Assembly (NCBI GenBank): GCA_016795145.1
Contig: JAEUII010000027.1
Coordinates: 1-45,499 of the forward strand
Source of the DNA: Planctomycetaceae bacterium
GTDB lineage: Bacteria > Planctomycetota > Planctomycetia > Planctomycetales > Planctomycetaceae
DNA: 45,499 nucleotides
Direction of reading: 5' to 3'
In this document: piece by piece, positions 1-8,462 of the stretch
How the letters are laid out: the number at the start of each line of letters is the position of its first letter
How positions within the stretch are numbered: position 1 is the stretch's first letter
The notes under the pieces: model-generated
Told to the model about the DNA's origin: nothing
Databases searched by the model: none
The model's input: only the letters and a program-made list of their open reading frames with translations
Program-made: the position numbers and the translations under genes

Positions 1-2
1 AC

Positions 3-230
3 ATGAGCGAGACGATCACGGACGAGACGCTGAATCAGCTGATGAGCGGATTGAACATGACGCGCATCAATGACCAGGCTGGGAGCTCCATGGCACTCGC
101 GACCGAAGTGTGGCGAACATTCCTGATTGCCATGATCATCGCGCTTCTCGCGGAAGCACTCCTCTGTGTGCCCGACCGGCAGGTTGCAAAGAAGCCATTG
201 ACATCCGGCAGCCCTGGCCGATCCAATTGA
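3..230 (+). CDS. C-terminal end of a BatA/VWA-like membrane protein (partial at left edge)
   Basis: The reading frame is open at the left edge of the window, so the ATG at position 3 is probably internal to a longer gene. The visible part has one clear hydrophobic segment (about residues 36-56, beginning VWRTFLIAMIIALLAEALL) and then a short polar tail. A single terminal transmembrane helix preceded by a W-R pair resembles the end of planctomycete BatA-like or von Willebrand factor A membrane proteins, which belong to the MoxR/DUF58 suite. That family assignment is inference from the tail alone. The gene ends 76 bp before mobB on the same strand. Confidence 0.45.
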   Translation: MSETITDETLNQLMSGLNMTRINDQAGSSMALATEVWRTFLIAMIIALLAEALLCVPDRQVAKKPLTSGSPGRSN

Positions 231-306
231 CCTCGGACGATTTTCGAGTGATCAGCAGTTGCCCGGCCTGTAGATAAAAGCCCCGGTCTGAAAACAAAAG
301 CCACAG

Positions 307-822
307 ATGAAAATGCCTCCAGTGATTCATATCGTCGGTCGGCGTAATGCCGGCAAGACAACGCTTGTTTGCGAGCTGATTTCGGCACTCTCAGCGCGGG
401 GATTCCGCGTCGGCAGCGTGAAGCATACTCATCATCATCACGAGCTGGACACGCCAGGAAAAGACTCACATCGCCACCGCACAGCCGGCGCCGCGGCCGT
501 GGGGATTCTGTCTCCTCAGATGACCGCGATGTTCATTCCAGGCGACCGCCAGGCGGCAGGTGATGATCGATACGCCGCTTTCGCACCGATGTTCATGACG
601 TGCGACATCGTGATCGTTGAGGGAGATCTTCAGTCCCGGGCAACTCGGCTGGAAGTCTGGCGGCGGGAGATTTCAGAACGCCCGTACGCCGCGCAGGATT
701 CAGCCATCACAGCAGTGATTTCGGATGATCCGGTTGAGGGTGTTTCGTGTCCGGTTTGGCGACGTACGCCTGTCGACGGCATTGCAGGTCAATTGCTGGC
801 AGTTGCAGGACTCAATCACTGA
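307..822 (+). CDS. mobB: Molybdopterin-guanine dinucleotide biosynthesis adaptor protein MobB
   Basis: This is a 171-residue P-loop protein of the MobB family. Members bind GTP and assist MobA in attaching GMP to molybdopterin, making the guanine dinucleotide form of the molybdenum cofactor. The N-terminus carries a Walker A motif (G11-RRNA-G16-K17-T18), followed by the family hallmark VGSVKHTHHHHELDTPGKDS, a His-rich stretch with the conserved D-x-x-G-K-D-S. A later VIVEG segment fits the conserved strand that leads to the nucleotide site. The length matches stand-alone MobB proteins. The gene overlaps the end of the convergent gene at 816-2030 by 7 bp. No mobA or molybdoenzyme gene lies in the window. 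An ATG at 313 is a possible alternative start. Confidence 0.9.
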   Translation: MKMPPVIHIVGRRNAGKTTLVCELISALSARGFRVGSVKHTHHHHELDTPGKDSHRHRTAGAAAVGILSPQMTAMFIPGDRQAAGDDRYAAFAPMFMTCDIVIVEGDLQSRATRLEVWRREISERPYAAQDSAITAVISDDPVEGVSCPVWRRTPVDGIAGQLLAVAGLNH

Positions 823-2030
823 GCATCCAACGCCGGGTACTTGCTGCGATAGGCCTCGATGGCTTTTGTTCGTTCTTCTTCGCTGTTGAAGCCCAGCGAA
901 TGTGGCTGAAACAGAGTCTCTTCGGAGCGTGCTACTTTCAGTCCAGCCGTATCCGGTGACTCTCCCCGCAGGTGAAGTGCAACGGCCAGAGCCACATCGG
1001 AAGCCTGCACATGATAGTCTGCTGCGAAGGTAGACCCGGGCATCGCATTCTGCACCGACTGACCTCGCATGGGCCAAAAACGTCCTTTGGAATTCAGGCT
1101 GGCTTCAATCAATGCGAGTGACTCCATGTCGTTGAGTTTGCCCAGCGTCAACAGAGCCCAGCATTCCACCGGGCCTGTTCGGCGGGCCTTGAGCACACGG
1201 CGAGACAGTTCGATGCCGGCCGGTGAGTCCAGCTTCATGGCAAACAGCAATTCCGCGTCCAGGACCGAGTGCTCACGGAGCAGCCAGTTCTCGGTAATCG
1301 CCGCGATCGCCGAGGCGTGGATTCCATCTTTCACCAGACGCTGAAACTGTGGATGACTCAACGCGGCGTTGATGTTTGACTGAGTTGCCCCGGTGAGTCG
1401 GATCCCAGGTTCGGTTCCGATTACCATCAGGGCCAGCACCGAGGCGACCGGAAACTGCTCCGAATCCAACTTCATCAATCGCTCTGTCACCGAACTTCGT
1501 TCCAGCAGAACTGGAGGTAAGCCACTGCGATTGAAACGGACGGTTGTGAACAATGATGGTTCGGCTTCCAGCATTTCGCGGAAGACAAACAGTGCCGATT
1601 CTTCGCTGCGGACGAGTTCATTGATCCTGGTCCACCCAGGCAGGGCGGCAGCGTTTTCTCGAGTCGGGTTCGCCAGAAATGTCTTGAGCGGGGCGTCAAA
1701 GAAACGGCCCTGCAGCTTCTCCACAATCACTTTGAGCTGATTTTGTGTTTCGCCGTCCGCCGTCTTTGCGGCTTCGGTAAGAACGGTGAGAGCCGATTCA
1801 TCCACCTTCAACAGTCCGGCCCTGGCTGCGTTTCTGGCAGCAAAATCCGGCGACGAAAGCTGCAACACCAAAGCTCGAACTTCTGCATCGGCCGCCGATG
1901 TTGAGTTATCTTCGGTGGTCTGTGGGACTGAACCTCCGTTCCCTATGGCATCCTGAGCCCACAAATCGCCCCCGGCCAGCAAACTCGCGGCGAAAAGGGA
2001 GGCAAGAATGGTGGGGACGAGTGCAGGCAT
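816..2030 (-). CDS. Secreted HEAT-like repeat protein, uncharacterised
   Basis: The 404-residue product begins with a hydrophobic signal peptide (LVPTILASLFAASLLAGGDLWAQD, with likely cleavage after the A-Q region), so it is probably exported. The mature part is almost entirely alpha-helical. It contains segments such as LVLQLSSPDFAARNAARAGLLKVDESALTVLTEA and VECWALLTLGKLNDMESLALIEA that look like HEAT/ARM-type repeats with the A-x-x-G-L or L-G-x-L signature. No catalytic motif is visible. Proteins of this type are common in planctomycetes and are usually annotated only as HEAT repeat proteins. Its stop codon overlaps the convergent mobB gene. The enzymatic or binding role is unknown, and the repeat call is inference from pattern. 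Confidence 0.75.
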   Translation of the reverse strand: MPALVPTILASLFAASLLAGGDLWAQDAIGNGGSVPQTTEDNSTSAADAEVRALVLQLSSPDFAARNAARAGLLKVDESALTVLTEAAKTADGETQNQLKVIVEKLQGRFFDAPLKTFLANPTRENAAALPGWTRINELVRSEESALFVFREMLEAEPSLFTTVRFNRSGLPPVLLERSSVTERLMKLDSEQFPVASVLALMVIGTEPGIRLTGATQSNINAALSHPQFQRLVKDGIHASAIAAITENWLLREHSVLDAELLFAMKLDSPAGIELSRRVLKARRTGPVECWALLTLGKLNDMESLALIEASLNSKGRFWPMRGQSVQNAMPGSTFAADYHVQASDVALAVALHLRGESPDTAGLKVARSEETLFQPHSLGFNSEEERTKAIEAYRSKYPALDAQ

Positions 2031-2462
2031 GACGATGGAACGATGAATTTCAGAATTTGAGACACAGAGAAGATCGAAAAGGCTGGGCTTCTGCTGAGAG
2101 ACGAGGTTCCCACAGAATCCTATCGCATTGAGGACGTTCTGGTGAGATTTTGGGACGATTCACTGGGTTTTCGGTCATCCAACGCGGCCGGAACGGCACA
2201 AATGGCAGAATGGCAAGGGTTTCACCAGGCGTCTGTCGGATCGTCTGAGAGATCCGCCTCACCTGGCACTCGGAGCTGCGGGGATCCGGAGAAATTCCGA
2301 TCGGGAAAACTGGCAAAGCAGTGGTTGAGAAAGCGGATGGTAGTCGATAAACTCCTGCCCTTTTGAAAAATCCCGGGTACGACGTGTGCTGGGAGATTCT
2401 GCCCGGAGGCATCGATTGCCTCGGGTGATGCACGGAAAAATGGTGCGATTGGAGCGACTATC
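2031..2462. other. Divergent intergenic region, about 430 bp, nothing recognised
   Basis: This gap separates the minus-strand HEAT-like gene from the plus-strand small basic protein gene and must hold both promoters. Short overlapping reading frames exist on both strands (for example 2142-2366 plus and 2050-2433 minus). Their products are low-complexity and resemble no family I know. I see no convincing -10/-35 pair, RNA element or repeat. Confidence 0.4.
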
Positions 2463-2702
2463 GTGTCAATGGACAAGACCCTCAGAACTCGTCGCGGCAA
2501 CAGCCGTTCTCGAAACGTCCTGAACCGCGGTGAGCGTATTGCTCGCCTGCAGGAAGAGGATCGATTTGCTGTCGGCCGCAGCCCATTCGGACTGCCAAAG
2601 GTTCGAGTTCAGAAAGCTCTGGCTGGCAAGAAGAAGAAGAAGACTGCTGAAGAAGGTGCAGCCGCCGCGACTGCTGCTCCTGCTGCCAAGGGCAAGAAGT
2701 AG
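2463..2702 (+). CDS. Small basic protein, TIGR04137 family (planctomycete/verrucomicrobial)
   Basis: This is a 79-residue, very basic protein. Its first half matches the family pattern I know for the Planctomycetes/Verrucomicrobia-restricted small basic protein: MSMDKTLR, then SRNVLNRGERIARLQEEDRF, then SPFGLPKVRVQK. The second half is a lineage-type tail of Lys runs followed by Ala-rich sequence ending in KGKK, similar in composition to the tails of nucleoid or ribosome-associated proteins. The start is GTG at 2463, giving MSM as in the family, with GGAG just upstream. The gene is monocistronic and followed directly by a strong intrinsic terminator (2730-2767), suggesting high expression. 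Its function is not known, although RNA or DNA binding is likely from charge. Confidence 0.88.
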   Translation: MSMDKTLRTRRGNSRSRNVLNRGERIARLQEEDRFAVGRSPFGLPKVRVQKALAGKKKKKTAEEGAAAATAAPAAKGKK

Positions 2703-2729
2703 TCGACTGCCGGTCAACGGCGAAAATAC

Positions 2730-2767
2730 AAAGCAGGCTTGCTGCCAAAGGCAAGCCTGCTTTTTTT
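2730..2767 (+). terminator. Rho-independent terminator of the small basic protein gene
   Basis: A perfect 13-bp stem (2730-2742 paired with 2751-2763, core AAGCAGGCTTGC) with an 8-nt loop runs directly into a T-run ending at 2767. It lies 27 bp after the small basic protein stop codon on the same strand. It is one of the strongest terminators in the window. Confidence 0.93.
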
Positions 2768-2852
2768 GCTGCGCAGATGGCTGCTGCCGAGGGAACTCTC
2801 GCGAGTTCCACTACGCTCCCGGGGGGCGTCAAAACACAGCGGCAAGGTTTCG

Positions 2853-2876
2853 GTAGTGGATCTTGCTAAAGATCCC
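2853..2876. repeat. Dispersed hairpin repeat, copy 1 (GGATCTTGCTAAAGATCC)
   Basis: This 24-bp sequence consists of gtagt-g followed by the hairpin GGATCTT-GCTA-AAGATCC. It recurs base for base at 24412-24435. The 7-bp stem is perfect. It lies between the small basic protein terminator and the end of the FAD/Fe-S oxidase gene. There is no T-run, so it is a dispersed repeat rather than a terminator. Confidence 0.8.
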
Positions 2877-2953
2877 CCGAGTCACTGATGGTTCGCCACA
2901 TCAACAATCTGGCTTAACCGTCATTCCCTCTTCTTCGTTGTTCTGACGAACCA

Positions 2954-5900
2954 CTATGACAGGCTGAGCCCGGAAGGACGCGACTTGAGACGCTCGGCAA
3001 GCCGTGGCATCAGTCCATACGCCAAAGCAAGGATCTTGATCGGGTGAAGCGTCGGGATCGTGCTTCCCTGTTCCATCTGCATTCGGCAGCTACTGCAATC
3101 CGTGACACCGGCGACCGCATCAATCGTGTTCATCGCCGTGATCAGCTCTTTGCCAATCTCCAGGCTTCGCTGAAAGTTCTCTGCGGCCAGTCCAAAAGTT
3201 CCGGCCATCCCGGTGCATCCCTTCTCAATGATCTGCACTTCAACTCCGGGTACCAGCTGAAGCAGTTCCAGCATTGCGACGCCCTTTCGCATGGCTCGTG
3301 TATGACATGGAGTATGCCATGCGAGTTTCAGGTTCAGAGGCGTGAAGTCGCGTTTCAACTTTCCGCGACGCAGCAACTCCAGCAGGAATGACCCGGCATC
3401 CTGAGTCTGCTGAGCGACGATTTCAGCGTCGTTCGACGACAGCAGCATCGGATACTCCTGAGTCAGGCACAATGCGGCCGACGGTTCCGTGCAGAGAATC
3501 GGATAACCCTCGCGCGCCGGTTCCGCAAGTTCGCGAATGTTCTGTTCCGCAACGACTCGTGCTGCTGCCAGATCAGCGACGGAGACCATCGTCATCCCCG
3601 AAACCGTTTGATTGCGTGGCACAAAGACTCGGAACCCGTTGTGCTCCAGAACTCGCACGAATGCCTCGGCAAGTTCCGGGTCATGATGGTTCGCGAAGTA
3701 GTCCACGAAATAGACAACCGTCGGTCGCTGACTGCCCGGGGCTCCCGTATTGTCCGGTCGCTGGACTCGGGGAGATTCGAGAAAAGGAGTGCGGCTGAAC
3801 TTCGGCAATCGACGTTGTGCTGCAATGCCCAGGAAGCGTTCGAAGACTCGCCGAGCCAGGCCGTTTCGCAGCATCCAGTTCGTCAGGAAAGAAAACCGCG
3901 ACGCTGCTCGGGCATACGTGTGAACTCGCGACAGTAGCCAGCCGGTCTTCGTGAGTCCATGGGCCTGCACATACTGAGCACGCGCTTCCAGAAGCAGGTG
4001 AGGGATATTGACCTCGGACGGACAATCAATCTGACACTGTTTGCAGTTGAAACAACTATCCAGCACCGGACGAACAGAATCGTCGGACAATAAATCCACC
4101 AGCCCAGGCGAACACACAGCACGGCGAATCAGATTGGCTCGCGCTCGTGGTGTGACTTCTTCGTCGCCATCGTTCTCGACGAATGGACACATGCGAGTCG
4201 TCGGAGTTGTGACTCTGCAGCTTGCACATCCATTACAGCGAACCGCCGCATCCGCAGCTTCGTCGGCTGTCCATGACAATTGCATCACCGGCAGCAGAGG
4301 AGTGGCCCCTGCCGGAGCTGGCTTTTCGGACGGGCGAGTTTTTCGAAGATGGCGAATCGTCAGTTGAGGATCGTTGCTGATGATCTTGTCCGGGTTCAAC
4401 AGCCGCAGTGGGTCGAACAGATCCTTGACCTGCTGAAAGACTCGATATAGCTGGCCATACTGAGTTCGGATGAAGGACGTCCGTGAGAAGCCGTCGCCGT
4501 GTTCGCCCGAGATGCTTCCACCCGCCTGAATCACCTGACGATACAGGTCCCTCGCGATCGGTTCCAGAAGTGTTTCATCGCCGCGGTTTGGCACGGGCAG
4601 GATTGGACGAAAGTGAAGCTGGCCTGAAGCCGCGTGAGAGTACAGCGTCGCCGTGACTTCGTGCTTCTGGAAGATTTTTTGGGCTGCCACCAGGAACTCG
4701 GCCAGCTTTTCGGGCGGAACGGCGACGTCTTCCACAAACGGCAGCGGACGGGACGCTCCCTTCAGACTTGCCAGCAGCGAGACGACCTGCGACGGGAGTG
4801 ACCACAGAAACTCGACATCCTCAAACGTCGTGGCTTCGCGAGTCGTTCGAAAGTCGATCGCTCGGTCTCTGAGCAGCCGCTGTGCGTCATCAAGCCTCTG
4901 CTGAACTTCTCGCAGGCTTGAGCCAGGAAACTCCACGATCAAACATGCTTCGGCTTCCGGAAGAATGATGTCTCTGAATCGGACATCGGATCCTCGACCA
5001 AGGCTAAGCAGTCGGCGGTCAAGCAGGTCACAGGCACTGGGATCCAGCGGAAGAATCTGCTGCATCGCCAGGATAGCCTGCTCCATCGTTCCGAACATCA
5101 GCATGCAGGCCGATCGATATTCGGGCAGTGGCATCGTGTAGAGTGTCGCCTCGGTGAAGATCGCCAGAGTGCCTTCTGAGCCCGTCAACAGACGCGGCAT
5201 GTCGAGCATGTCGCCACGCAGGATGCCTCGCAGCATGTAGCCGCAGCAGTTGCGAAGCAGCGGGGGTTGTTGCTGCTGAATCAGCGCGTCGTTCTCCCGC
5301 AGCAGGCCCGACACTCGCTCGATCAGTTCCGTTTGGCGAGTGAGCGGAGTCAGCGACGACAGTTTCAGTCCATCGGTTTTGTTCGCGAGTCCCGGAACCG
5401 TGCCCCCGGTGAAATCAACGACGCTTGGAACTTCCTGGCGAGACCTTCCGAGTGATTCACGGCCAAACTCAATCCTCTGACCTCCGGACAAGACGCATTC
5501 CAGGCTCACCACGTGGTCACGAGTCGAACCGATGCGAACGGCATGCGACCCAGCCGCGTCAACGCCCAGCATTCCGCCAATCGTTGTGACCCGACTGTTC
5601 GACGGGTCGGGGGCGAAGTAACGCCCGTATTCCCGCAACTGTCGATTGAGATGTTCACGGACGACGCCTGGCTGAACGCGTACTCGATCTCCCTGGATCG
5701 AGATCACTCGATTCATGTGCCGGGAAAAATCCAGCACGATGCCTCGGCCGATCGCTCCGCCGGCGAGCCCGGAACCAGCTCCGCGTGGAATGATGGGGAT
5801 TCCGTGGTCTGCTGAATACGCAGCAACGCGTTCGACATCACGCGCGGAACGAGGACAAACGACGGCGACCGGTTCAACCTCGTACAGGCTGGCATCTGTT

Positions 5901-5992
5901 GCATAGAGCGCAAGGGCAGCGGGATCGATACGGACTTCGCCTTCGATCACATCTCTCAGATCTTCTGCCAGTCTGCGCCGTAGTTCTTCCAC
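2954..5992 (-). CDS. FAD-linked oxidase fused to Fe-S (GlpC/CCG) domain, D-lactate/2-hydroxyacid dehydrogenase type
   Basis: The 1012-residue product fuses a flavoprotein to an iron-sulfur electron-transfer half. Residues about 40-230 form the FAD-binding PCMH domain (VAVVCPRSARDVERVAAYSADHGIPIIPRGAGSGLAGG), and 260-540 the FAD-oxidase C-terminal domain with the HGDGFSRTSF segment. Two ferredoxin-like clusters follow: C586-x2-C589-x2-C592 ending in MCP, and C647-x2-C650-x2-C653-x3-C657-P. The C-terminal part carries CCG-type motifs (WHTPCHTRAMRKG, KGCTGMAGTFG, DCSSCRMQMEQG). This order matches fused GlcD-GlpC or DLD-type enzymes, which oxidise D-lactate, glycolate or D-2-hydroxyglutarate and pass electrons to the quinone pool. 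The exact substrate cannot be read from sequence. The start is a GTG. Confidence 0.9.
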   Translation of the reverse strand: MEELRRRLAEDLRDVIEGEVRIDPAALALYATDASLYEVEPVAVVCPRSARDVERVAAYSADHGIPIIPRGAGSGLAGGAIGRGIVLDFSRHMNRVISIQGDRVRVQPGVVREHLNRQLREYGRYFAPDPSNSRVTTIGGMLGVDAAGSHAVRIGSTRDHVVSLECVLSGGQRIEFGRESLGRSRQEVPSVVDFTGGTVPGLANKTDGLKLSSLTPLTRQTELIERVSGLLRENDALIQQQQPPLLRNCCGYMLRGILRGDMLDMPRLLTGSEGTLAIFTEATLYTMPLPEYRSACMLMFGTMEQAILAMQQILPLDPSACDLLDRRLLSLGRGSDVRFRDIILPEAEACLIVEFPGSSLREVQQRLDDAQRLLRDRAIDFRTTREATTFEDVEFLWSLPSQVVSLLASLKGASRPLPFVEDVAVPPEKLAEFLVAAQKIFQKHEVTATLYSHAASGQLHFRPILPVPNRGDETLLEPIARDLYRQVIQAGGSISGEHGDGFSRTSFIRTQYGQLYRVFQQVKDLFDPLRLLNPDKIISNDPQLTIRHLRKTRPSEKPAPAGATPLLPVMQLSWTADEAADAAVRCNGCASCRVTTPTTRMCPFVENDGDEEVTPRARANLIRRAVCSPGLVDLLSDDSVRPVLDSCFNCKQCQIDCPSEVNIPHLLLEARAQYVQAHGLTKTGWLLSRVHTYARAASRFSFLTNWMLRNGLARRVFERFLGIAAQRRLPKFSRTPFLESPRVQRPDNTGAPGSQRPTVVYFVDYFANHHDPELAEAFVRVLEHNGFRVFVPRNQTVSGMTMVSVADLAAARVVAEQNIRELAEPAREGYPILCTEPSAALCLTQEYPMLLSSNDAEIVAQQTQDAGSFLLELLRRGKLKRDFTPLNLKLAWHTPCHTRAMRKGVAMLELLQLVPGVEVQIIEKGCTGMAGTFGLAAENFQRSLEIGKELITAMNTIDAVAGVTDCSSCRMQMEQGSTIPTLHPIKILALAYGLMPRLAERLKSRPSGLSLS

Positions 5993-6030
5993 AGGTGACT
6001 GCTCTTCAACTCAGGATACGTCCGCTGCGA

Positions 6031-6507
6031 TCAGGCAGGAGTCCCAGCCTGCCGCTGCCGCAGTTGTTGCTGACGATAACGTTCTGCAGTCTCCAGGTCG
6101 AATCTCGGATGGGCTTCATCCATGGCAGATTTTCGATGCCGTGCCCCGCAGCGGTAACAAACCAGCATGTCACCCATCCAGGAATACAGCACCATGTCGA
6201 TCAAAGCGGCTGCTCCCAGGAAGCTGAGCGCCGTGATGGGCATGTACCAGGCACACGCGATGCAGCTGCAAATCGCCGCGGTGGCGACAATCGCAAGGCC
6301 CAAAGCCGGCGGGAAATCCTTCTGTCGCCAGAGGTCATCACATCCGCAGATGCGGCATCGGCACACGTTGCCTTCGCGAAAATCCTGAGCCCCCTCGTTG
6401 CGGTTCCAGCCACAACCGTCGCATTTGACAGCGGCATCAGCAGGTTCCGGGCGTGTCACACGATTCGTCTGACACACCGGGCATTGAAAAATGATATGAC
6501 CCGCCAT
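6031..6507 (-). CDS. Zinc-ribbon membrane protein, uncharacterised
   Basis: This 158-residue protein has an N-terminal cluster of CxxC pairs (FQCPVCQ, VKCDGCGWN, CRCRICGCDD) typical of one or two zinc ribbons. Two hydrophobic segments follow (PALGLAIVATAAICSCIACAWYMP and ALSFLGAAALIDMVLYSW), then a further CYRCGARHR pair and a charged, Gln/Arg-rich tail. It is likely a small inner-membrane protein with a cytoplasmic metal-binding head. A good ribosome-binding site (AGAGGA, 7 nt before ATG) supports the start. It sits between the membrane protein at 6571-7368 and the FAD/Fe-S oxidase on the same strand, with gaps of 63 and 38 bp, so the genes may be cotranscribed. No family function is known to me. 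Confidence 0.75.
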   Translation of the reverse strand: MAGHIIFQCPVCQTNRVTRPEPADAAVKCDGCGWNRNEGAQDFREGNVCRCRICGCDDLWRQKDFPPALGLAIVATAAICSCIACAWYMPITALSFLGAAALIDMVLYSWMGDMLVCYRCGARHRKSAMDEAHPRFDLETAERYRQQQLRQRQAGTPA

Positions 6508-6570
6508 CGGCCTGTCCTCTCACAGGGGTCCCAAACACAGCTTCCGAACGCCGCGATTTGACCAGCTTGA

Positions 6571-7368
6571 TCAAAAGGGAATCTGCAGGGAGCGTTCCAG
6601 CAATGCTGCTGACATTTCGCCCATAAATACCAGAATCAATCCGGCAAACAACACTCCTGTGGCAGACTGAGTGTTTCGGTACTTCAGAATCCTGATTACC
6701 AGAATGGATGTGACGGCCGGGACCACGATTCCGCCCACTAGACGCACACCCAGCCACAGAACCGACGTGGTGTCGTGTGAGGAAAAGCCTGGGGAAATCA
6801 GTGACACGGAACTCGCCGCCAGCCGGACTGCCGATGCAATTCCCAGCACCACCGCGAACCACTTCAATGGCTGAATCGACATCGTGGGAGTGGTCAGGTA
6901 CCAGTGCCCTAGCAACATTCCTGTGATCGTCGCACCCAACACCCCGGCCGATGCCACGTCAGACAAAATCTGCTGCCAGGCAGGGACAATTCGGACGACT
7001 CGCATTCCCTGAATCAGCATCGTCAGAATGCAGAAGGCCCCCAGCAGATAGATGCAGATGTTGCCGGGAGCACGGCGACTGAGCTTCCACAGGATGTGAC
7101 CGACATAAGCGGTAACAGCCGACACAATCATCAGGCCGCGAATGACACGCGAGGTCTGCACGGCAGTTGCCTGCTCTTCCGCACTGACGGATGATTGATC
7201 GAGGTCTGTGAATGCGGATGGTTCAATCGCCATCGCCACCAGCACGCTCAGCCCCAGTGCGACCAGCATCTGAATTCGAAAGAAGCCGTCCGTCACATCT
7301 TTGCGAGGCATCAGCAGCCACATCAAAACGATGCCGGTCAGAAGTTTGATGACGAACAAGGCAACCAT
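6571..7368 (-). CDS. Polytopic membrane protein, uncharacterised
   Basis: The 265-residue product is hydrophobic throughout, with roughly seven or eight transmembrane segments beginning MVALFVIKLLTGIVLMWLL. A recognisable motif is GHWYLTTPTMSIQPLKWF in the middle, where a His-Trp-Tyr triad sits at a membrane boundary. I do not recognise a named family. The gene starts 24 bp after the stop of folE on the same strand and is followed by the zinc-ribbon membrane protein, so all three could form one transcript. Nothing links it chemically to folate or tetrahydropterin synthesis beyond this proximity. Confidence 0.72.
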   Translation of the reverse strand: MVALFVIKLLTGIVLMWLLMPRKDVTDGFFRIQMLVALGLSVLVAMAIEPSAFTDLDQSSVSAEEQATAVQTSRVIRGLMIVSAVTAYVGHILWKLSRRAPGNICIYLLGAFCILTMLIQGMRVVRIVPAWQQILSDVASAGVLGATITGMLLGHWYLTTPTMSIQPLKWFAVVLGIASAVRLAASSVSLISPGFSSHDTTSVLWLGVRLVGGIVVPAVTSILVIRILKYRNTQSATGVLFAGLILVFMGEMSAALLERSLQIPF

Positions 7369-7392
7369 GGAACCAACTTGCTGGGATCGCGA

Positions 7393-8007
7393 CTACTTAC
7401 CGTTAATCAGTGCCATCGCTTCTGCGCGGCTGCCCAGATTATTACGGAAAAGTCCGCGAACGGCACTCGTCACCGTCAAAGCGCCGGGCTTTTTCACTCC
7501 CCGGATTGTCATGCAGGTGTGCTCCGCCTCAACGACAACGATGACTCCCTTGGCCGAAAGCTCATTTTCGATCAGGTCGGCGATGGTGTGCGTCATGCGT
7601 TCCTGGACCTGAGGACGGCGAGCCACTTCGTCAACAACGCGAGCCAGTTTGCTCAATCCCGTCACTTTGCCTCGAGGAATGTAGCCGACGTGAGCCTTGC
7701 CCATGAACGGCAGCAGATGATGCTCGCACATGCTGTTGAAGGAAATGTCCCGCACAAGGACCATCTCATCGTACTGCTCTTCGAACACCTTTTGCAGATG
7801 CCGACCTGGTTCGACATGCAGGCCACCGAAGATCTCGGAATACATTCGGGCGACTCGCGCAGGAGTTTCCTTCAGCCCATCACGATCCGGATCTTCTCCG
7901 ACGGCCAGCAGGATCTCACGAACGGCCGCCTGAATCCGCAGCTGATCCACAACGCGCGCTTCCGGAGGAATCGCGCCACCGGCAAGGATGGAATTCAGTT
8001 CCGACAT
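7393..8007 (-). CDS. folE: GTP cyclohydrolase I (FolE)
   Basis: FolE converts GTP to 7,8-dihydroneopterin triphosphate, the first committed step of tetrahydrofolate synthesis and the source for queuosine and other pterins. The protein carries the family signature [18 protein letters not shown] and the substrate-site stretch [22 protein letters not shown]. The zinc ligands are visible as C94, H97 and C165 in [16 protein letters not shown], with the same 71-residue spacing as the E. coli enzyme. I chose the ATG at 8007 (204 residues), because GGAAG lies 5 nt upstream of it. A GTG at 8019 would add only MEDS and lacks such a site. Its end is 24 bp from the next minus-strand gene. Confidence 0.95.
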   Translation of the reverse strand: MSELNSILAGGAIPPEARVVDQLRIQAAVREILLAVGEDPDRDGLKETPARVARMYSEIFGGLHVEPGRHLQKVFEEQYDEMVLVRDISFNSMCEHHLLPFMGKAHVGYIPRGKVTGLSKLARVVDEVARRPQVQERMTHTIADLIENELSAKGVIVVVEAEHTCMTIRGVKKPGALTVTSAVRGLFRNNLGSRAEAMALINGK

Positions 8008-8019
8008 TGAGTCTTCCAC

Positions 8020-8462
8020 AAAAGAGGGTAATCAACAGCTCTTCGTATTCGCCCGTAGCCGGAATTCTAGGAAGGCCATCGAAGTCGCACAGTTGCCGAA
8101 GTTCAGATTCATCAGATCTGCTCGAATTGGAATCGGCAGTACCGGTTTTTCCAGATGTTTCCAGACCGTCCAAGCCAGTTTTTCGATGCCGACCTACTCA
8201 TTTCCGGGAATGATCATGAGCCCGAGGCGCTAGCCGAGTCTTCGCACGGGTTATCGCTCAAGGAAACAGGGAAGGGCATTCGTGCCGACTGAATTGCCCG
8301 GCACTCAGCAGCAAAGGGCAAAAGACATCGGCTAGCGCCTCAGGCTCAGGGGCGAAACGCATTGTTCCTGCGCCCACTCAATCCCGGCGAAGATGCTGAC
8401 TTTGCTGGTGGATCCAGTGTGTTGGTGCATAATGCCGGGGCAGCCCCACGTCAGTTATTGGA
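8020..8462. other. Intergenic region upstream of folE holding element A
   Basis: This gap contains the promoter region of folE (minus strand), the 132-bp inverted-repeat element at 8217-8348, and the short upstream region of the orphan gene at 8463. A reading frame at 7916-8173 on the minus strand overlaps folE and has no family resemblance, so I do not call it. Confidence 0.5.
8217..8348. repeat. 132-bp inverted-repeat (MITE/REP-like) element, copy A
   Basis: The element is bounded by 21-bp terminal inverted repeats with one mismatch. The left end begins tgagcccgaggcgctagccg and the right end is its complement ending in cctcaggctca. The interior of about 90 bp is not conserved except for short runs such as gggaaggg-catt shared with copy C. 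Copies B (8940-9070) and C (27432-27565) have the same ends and nearly the same length. It carries no coding capacity, so movement would need a protein in trans. Confidence 0.85.

Noticed and set aside
2050..2433. Minus-strand 127-codon frame between the HEAT-like gene and the small basic protein gene
   Set aside because: The product is Pro/Arg-rich without a domain, and overlapping frames of similar length exist on both strands. It is indistinguishable from chance.
5899..6561. A 220-codon plus-strand frame opposite the zinc-ribbon membrane protein gene
   Set aside because: The minus-strand frame has CxxC knuckles, membrane helices and a ribosome-binding site. The plus-strand product has none.
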